A DNA stretch of 14,600 bases from JAXDLK01 sp034666665 (GTDB lineage: Bacteria > Desulfobacterota > Binatia > JACPRU01), in assembly GCA_034666665.1 (NCBI GenBank), contig JAXDLK010000056.1:1-14600 (forward strand), written 5' to 3'. Made by a program: the position numbers and the translations under genes. Each line of letters begins with the position of its first letter. Within the stretch, counting starts at the first letter, position 1. Positions 6,236 through 13,106 of this stretch are shown here, piece by piece. A model generated the notes under the pieces. The model had not been told where the DNA came from and searched no databases. It worked only from the letters and a program-made list of their open reading frames with translations.

Positions 6236-8035
6236 TCACGGCTTCGGCAGGTCGACCCCGAAGTAGTCCTGCAGGATCTCCGCGTAGGCTTCCGCCGGCA
6301 GGCGGTGTGGATCCTCGGAGAATGCGGCCTGGAGCAGCTCGCGCCGCGCACGGTTGAATTCCGCGACCGCGGCGGTCTCGGCGGCGGGATTGGCGGTCAG
6401 CTCCGGCGGTGCGCGGTGATGGGTCGCCTGCTCGTAGTCGTAGCCGAGGCCGATGATCGTCGGCTCGTCCCACTTGCGAGCGAGGATCTCGACGCCCTTC
6501 GGCACGCCGTCGGTCGTGAAGCCGATCGGCACGACCATCGACGGCATCTGCGTGGTCGACCCGAAGTCGCACGTCCGCGGGCTCGATCCCGGGCGCAGCA
6601 GCAGTGCGTCGAGCCGTACCGTCTTGCCGCCGCCGATCGGGAACGCGTCCATCGTCTTCTCCACGTAGCTCCGCACCTCGACGACCTTCTTCAGCCGAGC
6701 CGGGTCGGGCTTCTGATTCGGGTCGGCGGTCAGCGCCGGCGAGTACGCGGAGGCGGCGTTCTGCGGTCCGACGAGGAGCGTCTCGAGGATTCCGTCGAAG
6801 CCGACGCACGGCCGGTCTCCAGGGTTGTGGCTGGTGAGACAGCGGCGTGGCGCCGAGTAGCCGTTCTCGTGCTCGAACTCGCGAAAGTACTCGTTCCACT
6901 CGTAGTGCATCGCGCCCGCGCTCACGCTCTCGAACTTCGGCAGCTCGACCTCGTACACGGTCGCGCCCATCGCCTTCATCTTGGCGATCGCTGCACGGAT
7001 GAGATCGACGTGCTCTCCCGATCCGAGGGAATCGAGCGTGCCGAAGTGCGTGACCAGGCCGATCTTCTTCCCCTTGAGGCCGAAGCGAGCGCGATCGAGG
7101 AACGCGGTGTAGTCCTTGGGCCGCTGGGTGTAGACCGGATGGCGGTACTCGAGCGTCTTCGGGTCGCGCGGGTCCGCGCCGGCCATCGCGTTCAGCGCGA
7201 GCACGACGTCGTGCACGGTGTGTCCCATCGGTCCCGGCACGTCGCGCGCGTGCGTCAGTGGAAAGACGCCGTGCTGTGACACGAGCCCGACGCTCGATCG
7301 AATGCCGACCAGGCCGTTCACGGAGGACGGGAAACGGATCGACATGCAGGTGTCCGTCCCCGTACCGATCAACGCGAAGTTCGACGCGATCGCCGCGCCG
7401 GTGCCGGAGCTCGAGCCGCCGGGGGACTGGCTGGTGTCGTAGGGATTGCTCGTCTGGATGCCGCGGCCGCTCGAGCCGGAGACCGAGAACGCGAACTCGT
7501 CTTGATTGGCCTTGCCGAGGATCAGCACTCCCGCACGTCGAAGGCCGGCGACGGAATTCGCGTCGATCGACGACTGATGGCCGAGCATCGAATAGGAGCC
7601 GGAAGTCGAGGGATGATCGAAGGTGTCGTAGTTGTCCTTGAGCAGCATCGGGATGCAATGGAGCGGACGCTTGCCGATGCCCTCCTTGGCGTACAGCCGA
7701 TCGAGCGCGCGCGCCTCGGCGAGCGCCGCCTCGTTCAGATGGAGGACGGCGCGGATCGGGCGGCCGCCGCTCTGCGGCGTGTCGTCGATCGCGTTGATGC
7801 GCGCGAAGTACATCGACACCAGACGCTCGCACGTGAGGCGCGTACCGTCCGGCAGGAGCTTCTTGCCGGCGAACGCCGCGTGCACGTCGGCGACGGTCGC
7901 CTCGACCAGCTCGAACGGCGCGGCCGCCGCGCTCTCGGGAATCATCACCAAGCTCGTCGCCGCCGCCGTCGCGAGCACCAAGCTCAGCGTGCGCGGCCCG
8001 AGGGCCGCGCGCGCCACGGCATACAATCTCTGCAT
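6236..8035 (-). CDS. Exported amidase-signature family hydrolase
   Basis: A 599-residue amidase-signature (AS) enzyme. Residues 1-39 look like a Sec signal peptide (LSLVLATAAATSLVMIPESAAAA), so it probably acts in the periplasm or outside the cell, unlike the cytoplasmic GatA. The Ser-cisSer-Lys triad can be placed: Lys133 (PMLLKDNYDT), cis-Ser209 in PGGSSSGTGAA (205-215) and nucleophile Ser232 in GTDTCMSIRFPSS (226-238). The usual Gly-Gly before the nucleophile is Cys-Met here, an oddity close to the oxyanion hole. The C-terminal half has the expected TTQMPSMVVPIGFT segment. It is longer than typical AS enzymes (about 450-500) because of the leader and insertions. The start is well supported: GGAGGT lies six bases upstream of the ATG at 8035. 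It would hydrolyse an amide, but the substrate cannot be named. Flanked by hairpins on both sides and transcribed alone or after a long gap from the acyl-CoA dehydrogenases. Confidence 0.9.
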   Translation of the reverse strand: MQRLYAVARAALGPRTLSLVLATAAATSLVMIPESAAAAPFELVEATVADVHAAFAGKKLLPDGTRLTCERLVSMYFARINAIDDTPQSGGRPIRAVLHLNEAALAEARALDRLYAKEGIGKRPLHCIPMLLKDNYDTFDHPSTSGSYSMLGHQSSIDANSVAGLRRAGVLILGKANQDEFAFSVSGSSGRGIQTSNPYDTSQSPGGSSSGTGAAIASNFALIGTGTDTCMSIRFPSSVNGLVGIRSSVGLVSQHGVFPLTHARDVPGPMGHTVHDVVLALNAMAGADPRDPKTLEYRHPVYTQRPKDYTAFLDRARFGLKGKKIGLVTHFGTLDSLGSGEHVDLIRAAIAKMKAMGATVYEVELPKFESVSAGAMHYEWNEYFREFEHENGYSAPRRCLTSHNPGDRPCVGFDGILETLLVGPQNAASAYSPALTADPNQKPDPARLKKVVEVRSYVEKTMDAFPIGGGKTVRLDALLLRPGSSPRTCDFGSTTQMPSMVVPIGFTTDGVPKGVEILARKWDEPTIIGLGYDYEQATHHRAPPELTANPAAETAAVAEFNRARRELLQAAFSEDPHRLPAEAYAEILQDYFGVDLPKP

Positions 8036-8131
8036 GCTACACCTCCAAGTTGTGTGGACGCGGCGAGGACGAGCAAGCGGCGTGCCGCAGTCGGCGGCGC
8101 GATTTCCGCCGTGGGCACGGGGCGGAAGCGG

Positions 8132-8163
8132 CGCCGCGCTGCCCGCATTCGGGCAGCGCGGTG
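8132..8163. terminator. GC-rich hairpin in the gap between acyl-CoA dehydrogenase and amidase genes
   Basis: Perfect 11-base arms (CGCGCTGCCCG, 8135-8145, and complement 8150-8160) with a CATT loop; three more outer pairs (one G-U) extend the stem to 14. It is the only clear structure in the 265-base gap 8036-8300, which otherwise shows no gene and no recognisable promoter, apart from the amidase ribosome-binding site next to 8035. It may end the acyl-CoA dehydrogenase transcript, 140 bases past its stop. There is no T-run. Confidence 0.45.
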
Positions 8164-8300
8164 AGCATCTGTTGCTGAGGAAGCAGGCGCGCGGGAGATT
8201 CGATCGCCGAGAGCCGGCGCCGCGCGGAAGGCGTACGGCGGTGCGGGTTTCCTAGACCTAGACCGTGCTCGCGCGATCGTCGGAAGCGAGCGCGAGCGGA

Positions 8301-9443
8301 TCAGTACCCGTGGCGATCGGCGAACCGCGCCCGATGCCACGCGGCATCGCCGAACGTCATTTCCGCCGCACGCGCGCGTTTCAGGAAGAAGCCGACGTCG
8401 TGCTCGTCGGTCATGCCGATGCCGCCGTGCATCTGCACCGCCTCGTTCGCGGCGAGCAGGAACGCGTCGGAGGCGCGTGCCTTGGCGATCGCCACCAGGT
8501 CCGCCGCGTCTTCGGCTCCGGCATCCAGTGCGCCGCTGGCGCCGAGCACCGCGGACCGCGTGAGCTGGATCTCGGTGTAGACGACGGCGGCACGGTGCTT
8601 GAGCGCCTGGAAGCTGCCGATCGGCACGCCGAACTGCTTGCGCGTCTTCAGGTACTCGAGGGTCATCTCGAAGACCGCGCTCATCGATCCGAGCATCTCG
8701 GCGGCGAGCGCCGCCGCCGCGCAATCGATGACGCGCTCCAGGAGGTGGCCTCCGCGGCCGGCCTCGCCGAGGACCGAGCGATCGTCGACGGAAGCATCTT
8801 CGAGGCGGACGATCGCGGCTCCGCGGCCGTCGAGTAGGGACTGGCGGGTGACCGAGACGCCGGGCGCGCGCGGATCCACCAGGAAGAGCGTGATCCCTTC
8901 ACGATCGCTCTCGGCGCCGGCGGTGCGCGCGCTGACGATCAGCCGGTCGGCCACGTGGCCGTCGAGCACGAGGCGCTTCTCGCCTTCGAGACGCCACCGG
9001 TCGCGCGCGCGCCGCGCCCGCACGGCCACGCGGTGCGGGTCGAAGCGGCTCTTCGCCTCCGCCCACCCGACGGCGAGCAGCGTGTCGCCCGATGCCACCG
9101 CGGGAAGGATCTCGCGCTTCTGTTCCTCGGTGCCGCCGTGAACGATCGCGTTCGCGCCGAGGCACACGGTCGAGAGCATCGGCTCCGGCACGAGCCCGCG
9201 GCCCAGCTCCTCCATGACGACTGCGAGCTCCACCTGCCCGAGGCCGGCGCCGCCGTACGCCTCGGGGATCGGGATCCCGGCCCAGCCGAGCGCGGCCATG
9301 TCGCGCCAGAGGTCGCGCGAGAAGCCGAGCGCATCGCCGCCGTCCCGGAGCGCGCGGATCCGCTTCAGCGAAGAGCGCGTGCGCGCGAAGTCGTGCGCCG
9401 TCCGCTGCAGGAGCTGCTGATCTTCGTTCAGCACCAATGCCAT
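8301..9443 (-). CDS. Acyl-CoA dehydrogenase family protein, probable non-catalytic partner subunit
   Basis: A 380-residue acyl-CoA dehydrogenase (ACAD) fold. The N-terminal helical domain has the usual LGWAGIPIPEAYGGAGLG and EELGRGLVPEPML. A middle beta-domain follows. The C-terminal domain has RKQFGVPIGSFQALKHR, the flavin-contacting segment, and AVQMHGGIGMTDEHD near residues 335-350. Two things differ from a normal ACAD. The middle-domain substrate/flavin segment is AVGWAEAKSRFDP rather than a T-E-P-x-A-G-S-D type. And where the catalytic Glu of the YEGT motif is expected, the sequence is TFGD (363-366). By alignment by eye the base is missing. It follows the other ACAD gene after 16 bases. 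Paired ACADs forming alpha2beta2 heterotetramers, with only one competent subunit type, are known from mycobacterial cholesterol side-chain degradation (FadE28-FadE29). That model fits here but is inferred. Confidence 0.88.
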   Translation of the reverse strand: MALVLNEDQQLLQRTAHDFARTRSSLKRIRALRDGGDALGFSRDLWRDMAALGWAGIPIPEAYGGAGLGQVELAVVMEELGRGLVPEPMLSTVCLGANAIVHGGTEEQKREILPAVASGDTLLAVGWAEAKSRFDPHRVAVRARRARDRWRLEGEKRLVLDGHVADRLIVSARTAGAESDREGITLFLVDPRAPGVSVTRQSLLDGRGAAIVRLEDASVDDRSVLGEAGRGGHLLERVIDCAAAALAAEMLGSMSAVFEMTLEYLKTRKQFGVPIGSFQALKHRAAVVYTEIQLTRSAVLGASGALDAGAEDAADLVAIAKARASDAFLLAANEAVQMHGGIGMTDEHDVGFFLKRARAAEMTFGDAAWHRARFADRHGY

Positions 9444-9459
9444 CGACGGTCCGGTCCGG

Positions 9460-10647
9460 TCAGTCGGGCAGGCCGAGCACGCGCTTGGCGATGATGTTCA
9501 GCTGGATCTCGGTCGTCCCTCCCTCGATCGAGTTCGCCCGCGAGCGCAGCCACTCGCGCGTCAGGCGGAGCTCCGTCGGGTCGAAGCCCTCGCCTTCCCA
9601 TCCGAGTGCTTGCGGTCCGAGGATCGACATCAGTAGCTCGTTCCGGCGCTTGTTGAGCTCCGTGCCGTAGAACTTGAGGATCGAGCTCTCCGGTCCCGGG
9701 TTCTGTCCGGCCTTCTGCGTCTCGCGGATGCGCGCGATCGTCAGATCGAGGCAGCGTTCGTCGAACTTCGTCTGCGTGATCCGCTCGCGGATGGAGGCGT
9801 CCGCGATCTTGCCGCCGGCGGAGCCGAGGTGGTCGCGCGCCGGATCGACGAGCGGATCTCCTTTCGCGCGGTCCTCCTTGAATGCATCGGCGATCATCGT
9901 GCGCTCGAAGCCGAGGAGCGCCTTGGCGATCCGCCAGCCGTCGTTCGGCTTGCCGACGAGGTTCGCGCGCGGCACACGCACGTCGTTCAGGAAGGTCTCG
10001 CAGAAGGGCGAATACCCGCTGATCAACCGGATCGGCTTCACGCGGACGCCGGGAGAGCTCATGTCGAGCAGCAGGAAGCTGATGCCGGCATGCTTCGGCG
10101 CGTCGGGAGCGGTGCGGGCGAGCAGGAACATCCAGTCGGCGCGGTCGGCGAACGACGTCCAGACCTTCTGGCCGTCGACGACGAAGGAGTCGCCGTCCGG
10201 TACGGCGCGCGTCTGCAGGCTCGCGAGATCCGAGCCGGCGCCGGGCTCGGAGTAGCCCTGGCACCACCACACCTCGCCGCGGACGATCCGGGGCAAGTGC
10301 GTGCGCTTCTGCTCCTCGCTGCCTTCCTGGAGGAGCAGCGGCCCGATCATCGTCAGGCCGAAGCCGATCAGCGGCGGGCGGAGCCGGAGCGCTCGCATCT
10401 CCTGCGCGAGCACCTTCGCCTCTTCCTTGCCGAGACCACCGCCGCCGTACTCCCGCGGCCAGCTCGGCGCGGTCCATCCGCGTTCCGCCATCACCGCGAG
10501 CCAGTGGCGCACGCCGTCCGGGTACTGCGTCTTGGCTCCGCCCCAGCAGAGCTCCATGTCCGACGTCACCGGCTCGAACATGGACGCCGGCGCGTTCGCG
10601 AGCAGCCACTCGCGGGCCTCGGCGCGGAATGTTTGCAGATCCGTCAT
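9460..10647 (-). CDS. Acyl-CoA dehydrogenase (catalytic subunit of an adjacent pair)
   Basis: A 395-residue ACAD that would oxidise an acyl-CoA to the enoyl-CoA, passing electrons to electron-transfer flavoprotein. Visible motifs: APSWPREYGGGGLG (60-73), the flavin segment WCQGYSEPGAGSDLA (128-142), DGQKVWTS (158-165), and near the C-terminus SIEGGTTEIQLNIIAKRVLG (373-392), where Glu375 occupies the position of the catalytic base. The order and the long charged loop after FERTMIADAF resemble FadE29-type ACADs from sterol and bulky acyl-CoA degradation. The ATG at 10647 gives the standard start (MTDLQTFRAEAREWLL). However, it has no ribosome-binding site of its own because a 95-base inverted repeat begins two bases upstream. 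An ATG at 10674 inside that repeat is in frame and would add nine residues (MRAMCETSP). The partner ACAD follows with a 16-base gap. Confidence 0.92.
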   Translation of the reverse strand: MTDLQTFRAEAREWLLANAPASMFEPVTSDMELCWGGAKTQYPDGVRHWLAVMAERGWTAPSWPREYGGGGLGKEEAKVLAQEMRALRLRPPLIGFGLTMIGPLLLQEGSEEQKRTHLPRIVRGEVWWCQGYSEPGAGSDLASLQTRAVPDGDSFVVDGQKVWTSFADRADWMFLLARTAPDAPKHAGISFLLLDMSSPGVRVKPIRLISGYSPFCETFLNDVRVPRANLVGKPNDGWRIAKALLGFERTMIADAFKEDRAKGDPLVDPARDHLGSAGGKIADASIRERITQTKFDERCLDLTIARIRETQKAGQNPGPESSILKFYGTELNKRRNELLMSILGPQALGWEGEGFDPTELRLTREWLRSRANSIEGGTTEIQLNIIAKRVLGLPD

Positions 10648-10648
10648 C

Positions 10649-10743
10649 GGGGACGTTTCACACATTGCGCGCATTCGCGCGTCTCGAAGCTTCTGCGTTC
10701 ATGCGGTTCACATCCGAATGCGCGCAATGTGTGAAACGTCCCC
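10649..10743. repeat. 95-base element with perfect 29-bp inverted repeats
   Basis: The left arm (10649-10677, beginning GGGGACGTTTCACACATTGC) is the exact reverse complement of the right arm (10715-10743). The 37-base centre contains the short palindrome GAAGCTTC at 10686-10693. Perfect identity over 29 bases implies recent origin or selection for the structure. The GGGGAC ends resemble REP-type or MITE-type palindromes mobilised by small transposases, but no transposase is encoded here. It lies in the gap between the divergent ACAD and LLM genes and ends two bases before the ACAD start codon. No target-site duplication is obvious. Confidence 0.75.
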
Positions 10744-10765
10744 CCTGTAACCGAGGGTCGTCGCC

Positions 10766-10790
10766 GAAAAAAGGCGCCGCGGCTTTTTTC
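10766..10790. terminator. A/T-armed hairpin resembling a bidirectional intrinsic terminator
   Basis: GAAAAAAG (10766-10773) pairs perfectly with CTTTTTTC (10783-10790) around a 9-base GC core, with a GCCGCGGC palindrome at 10776-10783. Both strands present a GC-rich run followed by six Ts. It is placed upstream of two divergent genes, where a terminator is unexpected. It could insulate the LLM promoter from readthrough or mark the edge of an inserted segment. Confidence 0.45.
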
Positions 10791-10836
10791 CGCGCGGGGG
10801 CCGCGGTAGGTTCCCGCGCGATCGGGAGGATCTCGC

Positions 10837-11862
10837 ATGCGACTCGGCCTCAGCCTCGGCTATTCCGGCTCGAAGATCTCGATCGACGTGGGCCTGGCTC
10901 AGGAGGCCGAGCGCCTCGGCTTCGACTCGGTGTGGACCGCCGAAGCCTACGGCTCCGACGCCGTCACGCCGGCGGTGTGGATCGCGGCGCAGACGAAGAA
11001 GATCAAGGTCGCGACCGGGATCATGCAGATGCCCGCGCGGACGCCGGCGATGACGGCGATGACCGCGACGACGCTCGACCAGCTGTCCGGCGGCCGCTTT
11101 CTCCTCGGCATCGGTGCGTCGGGGCCGCAGGTCGTCGAAGGCTGGCACGGGATCGAGTACGGCAACGCGATCGAGCGCGTCCGCGAGTACGTCGAGATCC
11201 TGCACAAGATCTGGGACCGCAAGGAGCCGCTCGAGCACCGCGGCAAGCACTACCAGATTCCCTACGCCGGCCCGGGCGCGACCGGTCTCGGGAAGCCGCT
11301 CAAGAGCATCCTCCACGGGCGTCGCATTCCCATCTACGTCGCCGCGATCGGGCCGAAGAGCGTCGAGAGCACCGCCGAGGTCGCCGACGGCTGGCTGCCG
11401 ATCTTCTTCTCGCCGTCGCGGCTGTCGGTCTGGCAAGACGCGCTCGACGCGGGGTTTCGCAAGGCCGGCGGCGGCAAGAGCCTGAAGGACTTCGACATTG
11501 CGCCGTCGGTGACGGTGATCCAAGGCGACGACGTCGCGGCCTGTCTCCAGTTCGTGAAGGGAATGCTCGCGCTCTACGTCGGCGGCATGGGGGCGCGGGG
11601 GAAGAACTTCTACAACGATCTCGCCTGCCGCTACGGCTACGAGGATGCGGCCAAGAAGATCCAGGACCTCTATCTGAGCGGCAAGAAGGGCGAGGCCGCG
11701 GCCGCGGTACCGGATGGCTTCGCCGACGAGATCTCGCTCTGCGGCCCGCCGGAACGCATCAAGGACCGCATGCAGGCGTGGAAGGACTCGGGCATCACCA
11801 CGATGATCTGCGGACTGCAACAACCCGAAGCGCTGCGCACCCTCGCCGAAGGCGCGGCCTGA
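10837..11862 (+). CDS. LLM class F420-dependent oxidoreductase (Rv3520c/TIGR03559-like)
   Basis: A 341-residue luciferase-like (LLM) TIM-barrel protein. The start MRLGLSLGYSG, then AERLGFDSVWTAEAYGSDAV (24-43), the ARTPAMTAMTATTLDQLSGG segment (67-86), LGIGASGPQVVEGWHG (90-105), PIYVAAIGPKSVE and EVADGWLPIFFSP closely follow the Rv3520c family of predicted F420-dependent oxidoreductases; length is normal. Members use reduced coenzyme F420 (some relatives use FMN) to transfer hydride to or from a substrate that is mostly unknown. GGGAGGA at 10824-10830 is well placed before the ATG. The MaoC-like gene begins 7 bases after the stop, so the two form an operon. It is divergent from the ACAD pair, suggesting a shared acyl-CoA pathway. 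F420 use would need F420 biosynthesis elsewhere in the genome. Confidence 0.9.
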   Translation: MRLGLSLGYSGSKISIDVGLAQEAERLGFDSVWTAEAYGSDAVTPAVWIAAQTKKIKVATGIMQMPARTPAMTAMTATTLDQLSGGRFLLGIGASGPQVVEGWHGIEYGNAIERVREYVEILHKIWDRKEPLEHRGKHYQIPYAGPGATGLGKPLKSILHGRRIPIYVAAIGPKSVESTAEVADGWLPIFFSPSRLSVWQDALDAGFRKAGGGKSLKDFDIAPSVTVIQGDDVAACLQFVKGMLALYVGGMGARGKNFYNDLACRYGYEDAAKKIQDLYLSGKKGEAAAAVPDGFADEISLCGPPERIKDRMQAWKDSGITTMICGLQQPEALRTLAEGAA

Positions 11863-11869
11863 ACCGATC

Positions 11870-12712
11870 GTGGCGAGCGACGACTCGGTCTGGGTGGGAA
11901 AGGACCTCGGCGGCCACGAGTACGAGGTGACGCCGGAGCGAATCGCCCGCTACGAGGCGGGGACCGCGGACCAGAATCCCCTGTACCGCGACGTCGCGCC
12001 GGCGCTGCTCTTCCATTCCGAGTGCTACGCCTTCCTGCAGGAGTGGTACCTGCCGAACGTCTTCGGCAACCTTCACGCCCGCCAGGAATGGGAGCTCTTC
12101 CAGCCGGCGGCGGTCGGCGACCGGGTGCGCACGCGGGCGTTCGTCGCCGAGCGGTACCGCAAGCGTACCCGTGACTACGTGGTCTGCGAGGTGCTGACGT
12201 TCGCCGCCGACGGACGGGTGCTCACCCGCGGGCGCACGCACCAGAGCTTCCTCTTCGAGGACGCGAGCGGCGTGGTCGTCGACAAGGAGCGGGAGAAGCG
12301 CGGCGACCGGTCGTTCGCGGTCGCCGAAGGCCCCGGCGAGGAGATCCGCGGCGACGCCGTGCCGATCACGCTCGACATGTGCCGCGCGTTCTCCGGTCCG
12401 GCGGACAACTACCACACGAACCGTGAGCTGGCGCGCGAGCTCGGATTCCCGGACGTGGTGGTGCAGGGGATGATGACCCTCTGCATCCTCTCGGGGGTCC
12501 TCACGCGTGCGTTCGGCGACGGGTGGACGCGCGGCGGCAAGATGGCCGTGAACCTCGTCAACGTCGTCTGGGCCGAGGACGTGATCCGTGCCTGCGCGAA
12601 GGTACGGGAGGACGTACCGGAAGGGTCCCGCGCCCGCCGGCATCTCGAGGTCTGGTGCGAGAAGGCGGACGGCACCAAAGTCGTGGTCGGCGCCGCGAGC
12701 GCGGTCGTTTGA
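11870..12712 (+). CDS. Double-hotdog MaoC-like dehydratase domain protein
   Basis: A 280-residue protein with two hotdog units. Residues about 15-130 resemble the FAS1-like dehydratase half (ERIARYEAGTADQNPLYRD, then DRVRTRAFVAERYRKRTRDY and GRVLTRGRTHQSFLF). Residues 160-280 resemble the MaoC hydratase half (FSGPADNYHTNRELARELGF at 174-193, VVVQGMMTLC, then VNLVNVVWAEDVIRACAKV). In the usual hydratase-2 motif (SGDxNPxH...HG) the Asp, Asn and final His-Gly are conserved. Here the matching stretch is SGPADNYH...QG, so His182 is kept but the catalytic Asp is displaced or lost. It may act on a distinct enoyl-CoA or be a non-catalytic half. The start is GTG at 11870, seven bases after the LLM stop; no clear ribosome-binding site, so translational coupling is likely. 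Function as an enoyl-CoA hydratase for the ACAD product is inference. Confidence 0.82.
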   Translation: MASDDSVWVGKDLGGHEYEVTPERIARYEAGTADQNPLYRDVAPALLFHSECYAFLQEWYLPNVFGNLHARQEWELFQPAAVGDRVRTRAFVAERYRKRTRDYVVCEVLTFAADGRVLTRGRTHQSFLFEDASGVVVDKEREKRGDRSFAVAEGPGEEIRGDAVPITLDMCRAFSGPADNYHTNRELARELGFPDVVVQGMMTLCILSGVLTRAFGDGWTRGGKMAVNLVNVVWAEDVIRACAKVREDVPEGSRARRHLEVWCEKADGTKVVVGAASAVV

Positions 12713-12767
12713 AAGAGGTCTCTTCGGATCGGTGACGCCGCCCGCCCGCCGAAGGACTTCGCCCTTC

Positions 12768-13049
12768 TCAATACCAGCGCGTGCGGGCGGTCAGAAGGCG
12801 AATCAACACCAAGAACACGGTCGCGCCGAGGATCGACCAGACGATCGGGAATCGTACCTCGCCGATGTGAACGATGAAGAGCTCCGGCAGCGCGAGGCGC
12901 CGGCCGAGCCACACGCCGACGACCGCTCCGACGAAGCCGATGCCCGCCGACACCAGGCACCCGCCGCGATTGATCCCGGCGATCGTCTGCGCGACGGAGC
13001 CGCAGACACCGGCGACGAGCAGCAGCAGCAAGAATTCGACGAGCGTCAT
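12768..13049 (-). CDS. GlsB/YeaQ/YmgE family small membrane protein
   Basis: A 93-residue protein with three hydrophobic segments (about 4-22, 32-50, 68-86) separated by short polar loops. The glycine-rich second segment (AGIGFVGAVVGVWLGRRLAL) and the FPIVWSILGA segment before the third are typical of the GlsB/YeaQ/YmgE family, also called transglycosylase-associated proteins. These are stress-linked inner-membrane proteins whose molecular role is not established. The length is close to the family norm. The ribosome-binding site is weak (AGG just upstream). It ends convergently 55 bases from the MaoC-like gene and starts 57 bases from the divergent desaturase, so it is probably a single-gene unit. 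Confidence 0.85.
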   Translation of the reverse strand: MTLVEFLLLLLVAGVCGSVAQTIAGINRGGCLVSAGIGFVGAVVGVWLGRRLALPELFIVHIGEVRFPIVWSILGATVFLVLIRLLTARTRWY

Positions 13050-13106
13050 GGAGCCTGGCGGCTTTTGGCACGTCCGCCGAACCCAGTGGAATACCTCCCC
13101 GCCGAG

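Noticed and set aside
8251..8264. CCTAGACCTAGACC, a tandem duplication of CTAGAC
   Set aside because: Only two six-base units, no association with an element end or promoter; most likely chance.
12751..12767. GAAGG / CCTTC hairpin between the MaoC-like and GlsB-like genes
   Set aside because: A five-base stem with no T-run is not enough to support a terminator.
12588..13106. Extension of the desaturase frame upstream to 568 codons
   Set aside because: It covers the end of the MaoC-like gene and the antisense of the GlsB-like gene, and has no desaturase-like sequence before residue 1 of the chosen start.
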